Positions 43,893 through 53,307 are shown, counted from the first letter of the stretch. The stretch: 64,000 nt of DNA from G016756615 sp035556195 (GCA_035556195.1 DATMFK010000013.1:62001-126000), one strand, 5' to 3'. Numbers and translations are program-made. Notes: a model not told the origin generated them from the sequence alone.

Positions 43893-44423
43893 TTACTTGT
43901 GCTTCCCCTTGAGACCGGAATGCTCGTCTTCCTTTCGCGGTTCGTTCCCCCTGAGGCCCAGGCGATCCTCGAGCTTCCACATCAGACCGAGCACAATGAG
44001 CGCCACCAGGGTGACGAAGCCGGCGATCTGCCACAGGCCGAAACCACAGGCGAGCCCGATGACGCCGGCGAGCCACATGCCGGCGCCGGTCGTCAGCCCC
44101 TGCACTTTGCCGCGGGCGAAGAGGATGGTGCCAGCGGCCAGGAACGCGATCCCTGCCGTCACGGCCTCGACCGCGCGGATCGGGTCCACCCGCGTCGCCT
44201 CGCCAACGAACATGGGCGCATGGACGATTTCGATGGTCAGGATACCGAGCGTCGCGGTTGCAAGGCACACCATGATGTGGGTGCGCAGACCCGCGGGCCG
44301 ACGTCGCCACTCGCGGTCGAAGCCGATCGCCGCGCCGTAAATGGTTGCGAGCAGAAGGCGCGCGACGACGACGGAGAACGGGGTGTAGGTGGGATGGCCG
44401 AACTCCTCGACGAGCTTTTCCAT
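43893..44423 (-). CDS. MgtC/SapB-family membrane protein
   Basis: A 176-aa protein with about four to five helices. MgtC-type signatures are LLLATIYGAAIGFDREW near the N-terminus, AGLRTHIMVCLATATLG and VTAGIAFLAAGTILF. Its role is Mg2+/virulence-related in other bacteria; function here is unknown. The C-terminus is a charged tail KEDEHSGLKGKHK. Monocistronic. Confidence 0.85.
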   Translation of the reverse strand: MEKLVEEFGHPTYTPFSVVVARLLLATIYGAAIGFDREWRRRPAGLRTHIMVCLATATLGILTIEIVHAPMFVGEATRVDPIRAVEAVTAGIAFLAAGTILFARGKVQGLTTGAGMWLAGVIGLACGFGLWQIAGFVTLVALIVLGLMWKLEDRLGLRGNEPRKEDEHSGLKGKHK

Positions 44424-44547
44424 GTTTCTCCCGGATCTGGTCCGGCGAGTAACGCGGCCGCAGGCCGGCGGTTCCGTGCCGCCTGTTCAGCCGGAACATC
44501 CTGCGCGTGAGCGCCGCCGCGCTGAATGACCCCCTGCGCGCCGCCCA

Positions 44548-44572
44548 TGAAAAAGGCGGCCCAAGCCGCCTT
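44548..44572 (-). terminator. Rho-independent terminator of rplS
   Basis: On the minus strand, AAGGCGGC-TTGG-GCCGCCTT is an 8-bp stem with a 4-nt loop, followed by TTTTC. It begins 27 nt after the rplS stop. Confidence 0.82.
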
Positions 44573-44598
44573 GATCGCTTGTCCGGAATCGACGCGGA

Positions 44599-45123
44599 CT
44601 ATTCGGCGGCCTTCTCGGCCGCATCGGCGGCAGCCTTCTCGGCGGCCTCTGCAGCGGCCTTCTCGGCAGCCAGAGCCTCGGCGGCGGCAACCTTTTCAGC
44701 CTCGATCCTGGCACGCTCGGCTGCGGCAGCCTCACGCTCGGCATCGTTCAGCTTGCGGGCGCGCACGCCGGTGTTCTCGGAAATACGGGCCGACTTGCCG
44801 CGACGATCGCGCAGGTAGTAGAGCTTGGCGCGGCGCACCTTGCCGCGGCGGACGATCTCCACGCCCTCGACCAGCGGCGAATAGACCGGGAACACGCGCT
44901 CCACGCCTTCGCCATAGGAGATCTTGCGGACGGTGAAATTCTCCTGGAAGCCGGAGCCGGAGCGGGCGATCACGACGCCCTCATAGGCCTGAACGCGGGT
45001 GCGCGAACCCTCGGTGACGCGCACCTGGACGCGCACGGTGTCGCCCGCCTGGAATTCGGGAAGCTTGCGCTTGGCTTCGATCTTGGCGGCCTGCTCGGCC
45101 TCGAGCTGACGGATAAGGTCCAT
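44599..45123 (-). CDS. rplS: 50S ribosomal protein L19 with Ala/Glu-rich C-terminal extension
   Basis: A 174-aa bL19. Residues 1-115 are canonical (MDLIRQLEAEQ, FQAGDTVRVQVRVTEGSRTR, VRRAKLYYLRDRRGKSARI). Residues 130-174 form a low-complexity Ala/Glu/Lys helix that E. coli L19 (115 aa) lacks but Mesorhizobium-like species have. ATG 45123 is the start. In most alphaproteobacteria it follows trmD, but here a TSUP gene lies between on the opposite strand. Confidence 0.96.
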   Translation of the reverse strand: MDLIRQLEAEQAAKIEAKRKLPEFQAGDTVRVQVRVTEGSRTRVQAYEGVVIARSGSGFQENFTVRKISYGEGVERVFPVYSPLVEGVEIVRRGKVRRAKLYYLRDRRGKSARISENTGVRARKLNDAEREAAAAERARIEAEKVAAAEALAAEKAAAEAAEKAAADAAEKAAE

Positions 45124-45463
45124 CTCAGTAATCCTCTTCTTGCTTCTCGACAGCCAGAGCGCCCGCTCTTGCCCGCAGTTCATGACCGCTGGACTATGCC
45201 CTCTCTCCCGCCGGGAGAAACGACAGGGGCGAATTCACCGCTCTTATTGACGGGACCGGGACCTGAATCCCGATTTCGGCGGGCTCATACACGCTTCCGC
45301 GACGTTTGTCACCATTGCGGATGCATTTTCGCGTACCCAGCGCATAGGTGGCAATCAATCGGCCTTGGTCCAACACGTTCGCGTCCGGATGAAACTGTTT
45401 TTAGCCTGCCGCCCTTGCCTTGGCCGCGCGGGCTTCCTAGAGGAAGTCGTCGAATTCCGCCAG
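45124..45463. other. Intergenic region between rplS and TSUP gene
   Basis: This 340-bp divergent region should contain the rplS promoter (minus) and the TSUP promoter (plus). No ribosomal leader structure or other gene could be recognised. The TSUP start is uncertain, so up to 99 bp of the right end may be coding. Confidence 0.5.
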
Positions 45464-46228
45464 GTGTCCCGCTCCTTGTCGCTTCTCGTCGTCGTCCTGA
45501 TCTTCCTTTCCGGTCTGCTGTCGGGCGCGGTGAACGCGGTCGCTGGGGGCGGCACCTTCATCACCTTCGCCGCGCTCTCCCTCGCCGGCATCCCGCCGAT
45601 CGCGGCCAACGCGACGTCGTCCGTTTCCCAGCTTCCCGGCTACGTCACCTCGACGCTCGCCTATTGGAGCGACATCCGCAAGTTCTGGCGCGGCGCCCTC
45701 CTGCTCGCCCTCATCTCCGCCGTCGGCGCGCTCTGCGGCGCTCTTATCCTGCTTTCCCTTGACAACCCGTCCTTTCGCCAGCTGGTGCCGTGGCTGCTGA
45801 TCGCCGCAACCGCGCTCTTCGCAGCCGGCCCGTGGCTCAAGCCTGCGACGAAGCCCGGGAAGGAAGCCGCCGTCGATTCCCTGCCGGGCTCGATCGTGCA
45901 GTTCCTCACCGCCCTTTATGGCGGCTTCTTCGGCGCCGGCATGGGCGTCATGATGCTCGCCACGCTCGGGCTTACCCAGAGCGGCGACTATCACCGGCTC
46001 AACGCGCTCAAGAACATGCTGTCGATCGTCATCGCCGCGGTCGCCATCCTCGTCTTCGTCGGCGGCGGGGTGGTGTCCTGGCTTGAAGCCGCGGTGATGG
46101 TCCCCGGCGTCGCGCTGGGCGGTTATGCCGGCGTGTGGGCAGCCAAGCGTGTGCCGCAAGGCGTCGTGCGCGGCTTCGTCATCGCGACCGGACTCTTTCT
46201 CGCGGTCTATTACTTCGTGACGGGCTGA
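45464..46228 (+). CDS. TSUP (TauE/SafE) family membrane permease
   Basis: A roughly 254-aa permease with about eight helices. TSUP repeats are visible as SGLLSGAVNAVAGGGTFITF and GGFFGAGMGVMMLATLGL. It may move sulfite, sulfonates or other small anions. GTG 45464 gives the family length, but ATG 45365 or 45389 cannot be excluded. It lies on the plus strand between trmD and rplS, breaking the usual gene order, and overlaps trmD end by 19 bp. Confidence 0.83.
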   Translation: MSRSLSLLVVVLIFLSGLLSGAVNAVAGGGTFITFAALSLAGIPPIAANATSSVSQLPGYVTSTLAYWSDIRKFWRGALLLALISAVGALCGALILLSLDNPSFRQLVPWLLIAATALFAAGPWLKPATKPGKEAAVDSLPGSIVQFLTALYGGFFGAGMGVMMLATLGLTQSGDYHRLNALKNMLSIVIAAVAILVFVGGGVVSWLEAAVMVPGVALGGYAGVWAAKRVPQGVVRGFVIATGLFLAVYYFVTG

Positions 46229-46908
46229 GATTTCAGCAGATCCGGCCGGCGCTCGGCCGTCAATCTCTCCGCTTCCGCGCGACGCCAGGCGGCGATGCGG
46301 GCATGATTTCCCGACGTCAGAACCTCGGGGATCGTGCGCCCCTCGAATTCCTGCGGGCGCGTGTAATGCGGGTGCTCGAGCAGCCCGTTCTCGAAGCTCT
46401 CTTCCGTGCCGGAGGCTTCATTGCCCATCACGCCCGGCAGAAGCCGGACGATCGCGTCGAGCAGGACAAGCGCTGCCGGCTCGCCGCCCGACAATATATA
46501 GTCGCCGATCGAGACCTCCTCGAGCTGCCGCGCCTCGATCACCCGCTGGTCGACCCCCTCGAATCGCCCGCAGAGGATCATCACGCCCGGCCCCTCGGCG
46601 AGCGCGCGCACGCGCTCCTGGGTCAGCGGGCGGCCGCGGGGACTCATCAGCAGTCTCGGTCTCGGATCCCCCGTGGGAGCTGCATGGTCGATCGCTCTGG
46701 CTACGATGTCGGCGCGCATCACCATGCCCGCGCCGCCGCCGGCCGGCGTGTCGTCCACCGTGCGGTGCCTGTCGGTAGCGAAGTCGCGGATCTGCACCGT
46801 CTGCAGAGACCATGTGCCCTCGCCGAGCGCGCGGCCGGCGAGCGACAAGCCAAGCGCACCGGGAAACATCTCCGGGTAAAGGGTCAGCACCGAGGCACGG
46901 AAGCTCAC
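46210..46908 (-). CDS. trmD: tRNA (guanosine-37-N1) methyltransferase
   Basis: A 232-aa SPOUT methyltransferase. The trefoil-knot motifs are LLMSPRGRPLTQ, ILCGRFEGVDQRVIEARQLEEV and YILSGGEPAALVLLDAI. It methylates G37 next to the anticodon. It overlaps rimM by 4 bp (start 46908, rimM stop at 46905). Confidence 0.96.
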   Translation of the reverse strand: MSFRASVLTLYPEMFPGALGLSLAGRALGEGTWSLQTVQIRDFATDRHRTVDDTPAGGGAGMVMRADIVARAIDHAAPTGDPRPRLLMSPRGRPLTQERVRALAEGPGVMILCGRFEGVDQRVIEARQLEEVSIGDYILSGGEPAALVLLDAIVRLLPGVMGNEASGTEESFENGLLEHPHYTRPQEFEGRTIPEVLTSGNHARIAAWRRAEAERLTAERRPDLLKSQPVTK

Positions 46909-47513
46909 CGGTTGCCCCCTGCGTCCCTCGGTCCGCGCGGGCGGCTCTTCGGATCGAAGCCGTGCGGCTCTTCGACGTCGGCCTCGGCGTCCTCCTCGTC
47001 CCCGATCAGCCCGGCCGCGGCGGGATCGACGACGATATAGCCGCCGACTGTCGAGATATCGGGCACGGCGGCCTGCGTGAAGGGAATGAGCGCCTCGCCG
47101 CCCATGGCGAGCGTCACCGCCAATATGTCCCCGCCACCGTAATTCTGAACCGCGGCCACCTTGCCGATCACCGCCCCGGCATCGTCCTTCACCGCAAGGC
47201 CGATGAGATCGGCATGATAGAACTCACCTTCGTCGAGATCGTCCGGCAGGGCCGAACGATCGACGAAGAGCTGAGTGCCGGTCAGCGCCTCGGCCGCGTT
47301 GCGGTCCACGATCCCTTTGAAGCGCACCACCAGAACGTTGCCCTGCGGCCTCAGTTCGACGATCTCGAAGGCGCGCCCCTCTCGCGAATAGAGCGGACCA
47401 TAGTCGCCGAGTGCCAGGGGATCGCCGGTGAAGGTCTTGACGCGCAATTCGCCCTTGATGCCGTGGGCCGCACCGATCACGGCCATCTGGACAGGGTTAT
47501 GGGGCTTGGTCAT
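46905..47513 (-). CDS. rimM: 16S rRNA processing/ribosome maturation protein RimM
   Basis: A 202-aa protein with the N-terminal MAVIGAAHGIKGELRVKTFTG of RimM and the PRC-barrel region (GEFYHADLIGLAV, EALIPFTQAAVPDIS, YIVVDPAAAGLI). It aids 30S head assembly. ATG 47513 follows a TTG alternative at 47519. Full length. rpsP, which usually precedes it, is not in this window. Confidence 0.95.
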   Translation of the reverse strand: MTKPHNPVQMAVIGAAHGIKGELRVKTFTGDPLALGDYGPLYSREGRAFEIVELRPQGNVLVVRFKGIVDRNAAEALTGTQLFVDRSALPDDLDEGEFYHADLIGLAVKDDAGAVIGKVAAVQNYGGGDILAVTLAMGGEALIPFTQAAVPDISTVGGYIVVDPAAAGLIGDEEDAEADVEEPHGFDPKSRPRGPRDAGGNR

Positions 47514-47672
47514 GGGCAAGGCTCCTGTTGCCGCGCGCTCTACACCGAATCCCTGGGGAATTGAACCACTCCGCCGACCGGCAGTTCCACTATCGAACTT
47601 GGACCATGCGGCAAGCGGTCAGAACGGCCGCAAATTCACCGGATGCTAACCCAACCGCGTCAGCATTGGGCC

Positions 47673-48611
47673 ATGCAGGAATTTCTGATCTCGGCGAAGG
47701 ACGATCTTCAGGTGGCGCGTGCCGAATGGTTGAGGGCGCTGGCCGGCGAACGGCGGCTGTCGGAGCTCACGGTGGAGGCCTATGAGCGCGACACGAGGCA
47801 GTTCCTGCAGTTCCTCACCGGGCATCTCGGCGGGCCGCCCGATATCGCCGACGTCAGCGCGCTTCGCCCGGCCGACCTGCGCGCCTTTCTGGCGCAACGC
47901 CGCACGGCTGGCGCGGGAGCGCGCACGCTGGGGCGCGGCCTCGCCGGCGTGCGATCGCTGTTGCGCTTCCTCGAACGAAACGGGCAGGTGAACGCGGCCG
48001 GCGCCACGGCGCTGCGAGCCCCGAAGCAGCCGAAGAGTCTGCCGAAGCCGCTGACCGCCGCCGATGCCAGGCGCGTCGTCTCGTCGGAAGGCCAGCTCGC
48101 CGAGGAACCCTGGATCGCGGCGCGCAATGCCGCCGTTCTGACGCTGCTCTACGGTTCGGGCCTGCGCATTTCCGAAGCGCTAGGCCTTGCCGGAAACGAA
48201 TTGGCGAACCCGCGCGACAGCGTTCTGCGGATCACCGGCAAGGGCGGCAAGACGCGGATCGTTCCGGTGCTGCCGGTGGCCTTCCAGGCGGTAGGCGAAT
48301 ATCGAAGGCTTTGTCCCTACCAGCTCGGGCCGGAGGGATTGCTCTTTCGCGGCGCCCGTGGCGGTCCGCTCAATCCGGCGATCATCCAGCGCGAGATGCG
48401 GAAGCTGCGCTCCGCCCTCAACCTGCCGGAGACGGCGACGCCACACGCCTTGCGCCATTCGTTCGCCACCCATCTTCTCGGCCGGGGCGGCGATCTGCGC
48501 GCGATCCAGGAACTGCTCGGCCACGCCAGCCTTTCGACCACGCAGATCTATACCGGCGTCGATACGGCCCGCCTGCTCGAAATCTACCAGGCCGCCCATC
48601 CGAGGGCGTGA
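47673..48611 (+). CDS. xerC: Tyrosine recombinase XerC
   Basis: A 312-aa site-specific recombinase acting at dif. The catalytic residues are all present: Arg in GSGLRISEAL, Lys in GKGGKTR, HALRH in TPHALRHSFATHLL, His in LLGHASLSTT and Tyr in QIYTGVD. It resolves chromosome dimers with XerD. It is divergent from rimM; ATG 47673 and 47643 are both possible. Confidence 0.92.
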   Translation: MQEFLISAKDDLQVARAEWLRALAGERRLSELTVEAYERDTRQFLQFLTGHLGGPPDIADVSALRPADLRAFLAQRRTAGAGARTLGRGLAGVRSLLRFLERNGQVNAAGATALRAPKQPKSLPKPLTAADARRVVSSEGQLAEEPWIAARNAAVLTLLYGSGLRISEALGLAGNELANPRDSVLRITGKGGKTRIVPVLPVAFQAVGEYRRLCPYQLGPEGLLFRGARGGPLNPAIIQREMRKLRSALNLPETATPHALRHSFATHLLGRGGDLRAIQELLGHASLSTTQIYTGVDTARLLEIYQAAHPRA

Positions 48612-48665
48612 ATTCGGCCGATGCGGTTAACCGTTTCGCCGCAATTCTGGACTAGTCCTGGGGCT

Positions 48666-49733
48666 ATGAAACGCGCTGTTGCCGTCGCCGATTCCTGGGC
48701 CCCATGGGCAATGAGACTGCTTGCGGCCCTGAACGTCGTCGTCTTCCTGTCCTTCCTCGCCACCGTCCTGCTGATCGCGGGCGAAGCCCGTTCCGAAGCC
48801 CCGGCCTGTACCGGTTCCGACATGCTGGCCGAGCTCGCCAGAGAGGATCCGGCCACGGCCGAGAAGATCGAGCGCGAGGCGGCCGCGACGCCCAACGGCA
48901 AGGGTCTCCTCTGGAAGCTCGAAAGGGAGGGCCGGGCACCCTCCTTCCTGTTCGGCACAATGCACATGACCGATCCGCGCGTGACCAGCCTTCCGCCGGC
49001 GGCGAAGGCCGCCTACGAAGCCTCGGCGACAGTGGTGATCGAAACGACGGACGTTCTCGACCAGGCGGCAATGATGGCTGCGCTGATGAAGAAGCCGGAA
49101 CTCACCATGTTCACCGGCGACACGACGCTGACCTCGCTGCTTTCGCCCGAGGATATCAAAGTGGTGGATGCCGGGCTCGCGGCGCGGGGCATCCCGCTTG
49201 CCGCCGTCGCCAAGATGAAACCGTGGATGCTCTCGGCCATGGTGGCGCTGCCGCCATGCGAGATGGCGCGCAAGAGTGAAGGCGCGCCGGTGCTCGACGT
49301 GAAGCTCGCCGAGGAGGCCGAAGCGTCCGGCAAGACGCTGGCAGGGCTGGAGACCGCCGAAGAGCAACTGCAAGCCATGGCATCGCTGCCGATGGACTTC
49401 CACATCAAGGGGCTGGTGGAGACGCTGAAGCTCGGCGACCGGATGGACGACGTCGTCGAGACGATGATCGCGCTTTACCGGCGCGGCGACACCGGAATGT
49501 TCTGGCCGCTGTTCCGCGCGGTCCTCCCGAGCGGCAGCGAGGACCAGGCCGGCTACGCCGCCTTCGAGGAGACGATCGTCACGTCACGCAACCGGACCAT
49601 GGCCGAAAAAGCCGAACCGTTGCTTGCCGAGGGCAATGCCTTCGTCGCCGTCGGCGCGCTCCATCTCCCCGGCCCCGAGGGACTTGTCGAGCTGTTTCGC
49701 AAGGCTGGGTACAGGGCGACGGCGGTGGAGTGA
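48666..49733 (+). CDS. TraB/GumN-family exported protein
   Basis: A 355-aa protein with an N-terminal membrane/signal helix (LLAALNVVVFLSFLATVLLI). The TraB/GumN domain contains FLFGTMHMTDPRVTSLP with the conserved GTxH, and the C-terminal GNAFVAVGALHLPGPEGLVEL with the GxxHL motif. The family is a putative metalloprotease of the Tiki type in some members. ATG 48666 chosen, since it starts just before the signal helix. Confidence 0.85.
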   Translation: MKRAVAVADSWAPWAMRLLAALNVVVFLSFLATVLLIAGEARSEAPACTGSDMLAELAREDPATAEKIEREAAATPNGKGLLWKLEREGRAPSFLFGTMHMTDPRVTSLPPAAKAAYEASATVVIETTDVLDQAAMMAALMKKPELTMFTGDTTLTSLLSPEDIKVVDAGLAARGIPLAAVAKMKPWMLSAMVALPPCEMARKSEGAPVLDVKLAEEAEASGKTLAGLETAEEQLQAMASLPMDFHIKGLVETLKLGDRMDDVVETMIALYRRGDTGMFWPLFRAVLPSGSEDQAGYAAFEETIVTSRNRTMAEKAEPLLAEGNAFVAVGALHLPGPEGLVELFRKAGYRATAVE

Positions 49734-49736
49734 GGA

Positions 49737-49771
49737 GCGGCAGGCGATAAGATTGCGGGTCGACCTGCCGC
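49737..49771. terminator. Hairpin between convergent genes (possible bidirectional terminator)
   Basis: GCGGCAGG and CCTGCCGC flank a 19-nt loop in the 64-bp gap between the TraB-like and FMN reductase genes, both ending here. No T-run is seen on either side. Confidence 0.35.
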
Positions 49772-49797
49772 GCAGCCTTCCTCTGTCCTGCCGTCCA

Positions 49798-50328
49798 TCA
49801 CCGAAGCGAGGCGAAGAACGCGCGCAGCGCTTCGAACAGGAATGTTTCGGTGGCCGCGTCGGCCAACATGCCGTCCTTCACCTTGGTGTTGGCATGGGTG
49901 ACCACGACTTCCTGCCACACGAAGGTTCGCGCCAGCACGCCGCTCAATATGTTTTTCAGATGTGCCTGGGCGCGCACGCCGCCGAGCGCGCCGCCGGAGA
50001 CCGAGGCGATGAACACCGGCTTGTGCTTGAGGACCGAGGCGTAGCCGGGGCGCGATGCCCAGTCGATGGCGTTCTTCAGCACGCCGGGGACGCCGTAATT
50101 GTATTCCGGCGTGACAATGATCATCCCGTCGGCGGCCGATATCGCCGCCTTCAGCGACGTGACGGTCTCGGGCAGCGGGTCGAGATCGGCATTGTAATGC
50201 GGCAACGAGCCGATATTGAAACGCGAGAAGCTGGCCTCGCCGGCAAGCTTCTTGCAGATCGTCTCCACGACCGCCTTGGAACTGGACGCGGCGCGCAGAC
50301 TGCCCGAAAGGCAGAGAATCGAAACCAT
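49798..50328 (-). CDS. NAD(P)H-dependent FMN reductase
   Basis: A 176-aa flavodoxin-fold reductase with the phosphate-binding SILCLSGSLRAASSSKAV near the N-terminus and the flavin-binding VTPEYNYGVPGVLKNAIDW segment. It reduces FMN, quinones or chromate. ATG 50328 overlaps the dctM stop, so it is in the same unit as the TRAP genes, though likely independent in function. Confidence 0.9.
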   Translation of the reverse strand: MVSILCLSGSLRAASSSKAVVETICKKLAGEASFSRFNIGSLPHYNADLDPLPETVTSLKAAISAADGMIIVTPEYNYGVPGVLKNAIDWASRPGYASVLKHKPVFIASVSGGALGGVRAQAHLKNILSGVLARTFVWQEVVVTHANTKVKDGMLADAATETFLFEALRAFFASLR

Positions 50329-50329
50329 T

Positions 50330-51643
50330 TCAAAGCCTCGCAAGCCATGTCGCGATCTGCGGGAAGATCGTGAGAATGATCAGGCAGACGACCATGGCCA
50401 ACACGAAGGGCATCGAGCCACGAAAGATTTCGCCGACCTTCAGCGTGCGGTCGTCGCTGGCCGCCTTGATCGTATAGACGGACAGCCCGAAGGGCGGCGT
50501 GAGCAGCCCGATCTCGACCGCGACGACGGTCATCACGCCGAACCATATCATATCGAAACCCGCCGCTTGCGCCACGGGGAGAACGATCGGCAGCAGGATG
50601 AGCATGATCGAGATGGAGTCGATGAAGCAGCCCATCACGATGATCAGCGCGATGAACAACAGCAGGAAGCCATACGGACCGAGCGTGCCGCCGATCAGAA
50701 ACTCGGCCAGCGCCGATGGTAGGCCCGACATGGCCAACATCCTGCTGAAGAACGTCGCCGCCACGATCAGGAACAGCACGGACACGGTGATCTGCCCGGT
50801 CTCCACGAGCAGCGCCCAGAATTTCGAAGGGTTGAGCGAGCGCCGCTGCAGCGCGATGCCGAGCGCGCCCAACGCACCGGCAGCGCCCGCCTCCGTCGGG
50901 TTCAGGAAACCGCCATAGAGACCGCCAAGCACCAGCGTGACGAGCAGGACGATCGGGGCGCCCTTGCGGAGAACGTCGAGAACGCTGCTTGGCGGGACCG
51001 CTTCGAGCCGGGCTTCTTCTTCGAAGACCCATGCAGGACGCCAATAGGCCATGATCAGGATGGTCACGGCGAAAAGCATGGACAGCAGGATGCCCGGACC
51101 GACGCCGGAGAGGAACATGCGGCCGACCGATTCTTCGGCCAGCACCGCATAGACGATCATCAACAGGGAGGGCGGAATGAGCATGCCGAGGACCGAACTG
51201 CCCGCGACCACTCCGGTCGAAAAACGGCGGGTATAGCCATGCCGGACCATTTCGGGCACCGCGACGCGGGCGAAGACCGAGGCGGATGCGACCGAGATGC
51301 CGGTGATCGAAGCGAATACCGCATTGGCGAAGACCGTGGCGATGCCGAGTCCGGCCTTGACCCGGCGAAGCATCCGCTCGAACAGGTCGAACGTGTCCTT
51401 GCCGACGCCCGAGATCGTCACGAGCAGACCCATCATCACGAATAACGGCACGATCGCGAAGAGATACTCCTCCAGGCTGTCATTCGCCACCGAGCCCAGC
51501 ATCCTGATCGCGACGGCTTCGTTGCGGATGAAGGCGACGCCGCCGAAGGATGCCACCATCATCGCAACGCCGATGGGCATGCCCAGAATGATCAGAAGCA
51601 GGAGAACCGCGATGGCGGACACGCCGACCTCTATACCGGTCAT
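50330..51643 (-). CDS. dctM: TRAP transporter large permease (DctM)
   Basis: A 437-aa large membrane subunit with about twelve helices and the DctM family motifs AMMVASFGGVAFIRN, VVAGSSVLGMLIPPSLLMI and LTPPFGLSVYTIKA. It imports an organic acid with a sodium gradient. It overlaps dctQ by 4 bp. Confidence 0.92.
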   Translation of the reverse strand: MTGIEVGVSAIAVLLLLIILGMPIGVAMMVASFGGVAFIRNEAVAIRMLGSVANDSLEEYLFAIVPLFVMMGLLVTISGVGKDTFDLFERMLRRVKAGLGIATVFANAVFASITGISVASASVFARVAVPEMVRHGYTRRFSTGVVAGSSVLGMLIPPSLLMIVYAVLAEESVGRMFLSGVGPGILLSMLFAVTILIMAYWRPAWVFEEEARLEAVPPSSVLDVLRKGAPIVLLVTLVLGGLYGGFLNPTEAGAAGALGALGIALQRRSLNPSKFWALLVETGQITVSVLFLIVAATFFSRMLAMSGLPSALAEFLIGGTLGPYGFLLLFIALIIVMGCFIDSISIMLILLPIVLPVAQAAGFDMIWFGVMTVVAVEIGLLTPPFGLSVYTIKAASDDRTLKVGEIFRGSMPFVLAMVVCLIILTIFPQIATWLARL

Positions 51644-52212
51644 GGCGCGCTGTCCCCGCCGGGTGCCGGACCGCGCAGGCGGCGCGCCGCCAAAAGCACG
51701 AACTGAATGGCGGCGACCGCGGCGCCGACGAAGATCAGCGCGCGGAAGGGCGCGGTCTGCATCGTCATAACGCCCGTCACGCCGATGAACTCCCGATGCT
51801 CGATGTCACGCTGCAGGATTCCCCAACTCGACCAGGCGATTCCGGCGCAGACCGCCGCCCCGAACAGATCCCAGACCGCGCGGATCGACGCCGCGGCCCT
51901 GGGGCGGCGGATGGACACCGCCTCGAGGAAGAAGTCGGTGCTCGCCAGCCGGTCGTTCCGCACGGCGGTGCCGAGCTGCAGGAAGACGATGAGCACCACC
52001 GTCAGTGCTCCGAGCTCGGCGATCATCGGCAGCGACGCGCCGAGCAGGTTGCGGACCACGACGTCGGCGACGATCATGATCATGAGCAGCACGATCATCA
52101 CCGTGCCGAGCGCGGCCAGCCCGTCGACGCAGGCGTTCCAGAGCCGCAGCGGCGCGCGGCCGCTGGTGCCGGGCGGTGCATCTGCGCCAGTGCTTCTCTC
52201 TTCTCCTTGCAT
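51640..52212 (-). CDS. dctQ: TRAP transporter small permease (DctQ)
   Basis: A 190-aa membrane subunit with four helices and the DctQ-type VVRNLLGASLPMIAELGALTVV. It overlaps dctM by 4 bp and precedes it in the transcript. N-terminus is a soluble 20-residue extension. Confidence 0.9.
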   Translation of the reverse strand: MQGEERSTGADAPPGTSGRAPLRLWNACVDGLAALGTVMIVLLMIMIVADVVVRNLLGASLPMIAELGALTVVLIVFLQLGTAVRNDRLASTDFFLEAVSIRRPRAAASIRAVWDLFGAAVCAGIAWSSWGILQRDIEHREFIGVTGVMTMQTAPFRALIFVGAAVAAIQFVLLAARRLRGPAPGGDSAP

Positions 52213-52227
52213 GGTCGTCCCGGCGCC

Positions 52228-53307
52228 TCAGAGCGCCTTGTCCCAGTCGCGCGCCGGCTTCTCGCCCTTGGCGCGGAGGCCGTCCATGTAAGCCTTCACG
52301 AACGCCTTGCCCGGGAGACCACGCGCCTCAGCCTCCGTCGCCCACTCCCCGGCGATGTCGGGCAGCCCATCGACCCACTTCTGGCGGTCGCCGGCGGGCA
52401 GTTCGACGACGGTGACCGGCGGGTTCTGACCGGCCCCGAGCTCGATCATCTTGGCGAAAGCCGCCTCGTGTCGCTCCAGCAGATCCTTGCCGTGGGCCTC
52501 GGTGTAGAATTTGCCGGCCTGGATCATCGCCTGCTGCACCTCTTCGGGCAGTCCGTCCCAGCTATCCCTGTTGATCGCCACCGCGCCGGAAAAGGCCGTG
52601 CCGATGCGCACGCGGGTGATATAGGGCGCCACTTCGTAGAGCTTGGCCGGCAGCACGCCCAGCGCCAGCGACAGCACGCCGTCCGACACGCCCGTCTGGA
52701 TGTCGGTGTAGAAGGTCGGCAGCGAGCCGTCGACCGCGTTCGCTCCGGTGCCCCGCAGCCATGAGCCGAGCACGCCGGGCGCCGAGAGCTTCAGCCCGTT
52801 GAGGTCGTCCAGGCTCTTGATCGGCTTCTTCGTATAAACGTCGTAGCTGTCCGTCCCCGTCAGCCCGAGAACCTTCAGATTGTACTGCTCCCACTCTTTC
52901 TTGAAGGCCTCGTTGCTGTCGAGCAGATCCCACATGACCTGGAGCTGCACCGGCGGATTGGCGGTGGCGAAGGGCGTGTAGGTCGACGCCTGGCTGAGCG
53001 GCAGCTTGGCGCCTTCCAGGAAGGAGAACACCCAGCCGACGTCCGTCACGCCTTCCTGCACGGAGGTCAGCGTCGCGTTCGCCTTGTAGAGCGAGCCGCC
53101 GAAGGCCTCGTTCCAGGCGATCTTGTAGTTGCCCTTTTCAGCCAGGATGCGATCCGTCTCGGCCATGAAGTGCGACTTGATCATGCCGACCCAGGGAATC
53201 GCGAGCGGATGGCTCGACGCGACCGTCAGTTCGATCGTCTCCTGCGAATGGGCGGTGACGGGAAAGGCCATGGCGACGCCAAGAAGCAGTCCGGTCAGTC
53301 TGTACAT
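52228..53307 (-). CDS. dctP: TRAP transporter periplasmic solute-binding protein (DctP)
   Basis: A 359-aa periplasmic binding protein. A signal peptide ends near residue 22 (FPVTAHSQ). The TRAP ligand fold shows VASSHPLAIPWVGM, FGGSLYKANATLTSVQEGV and LKLSAPGVLGSWLRGTGAN. The Arg that salt-bridges a carboxylate may be in the last of these. First gene of a dctPQM transporter. Ligand unknown, probably a carboxylic acid. Confidence 0.91.
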   Translation of the reverse strand: MYRLTGLLLGVAMAFPVTAHSQETIELTVASSHPLAIPWVGMIKSHFMAETDRILAEKGNYKIAWNEAFGGSLYKANATLTSVQEGVTDVGWVFSFLEGAKLPLSQASTYTPFATANPPVQLQVMWDLLDSNEAFKKEWEQYNLKVLGLTGTDSYDVYTKKPIKSLDDLNGLKLSAPGVLGSWLRGTGANAVDGSLPTFYTDIQTGVSDGVLSLALGVLPAKLYEVAPYITRVRIGTAFSGAVAINRDSWDGLPEEVQQAMIQAGKFYTEAHGKDLLERHEAAFAKMIELGAGQNPPVTVVELPAGDRQKWVDGLPDIAGEWATEAEARGLPGKAFVKAYMDGLRAKGEKPARDWDKAL

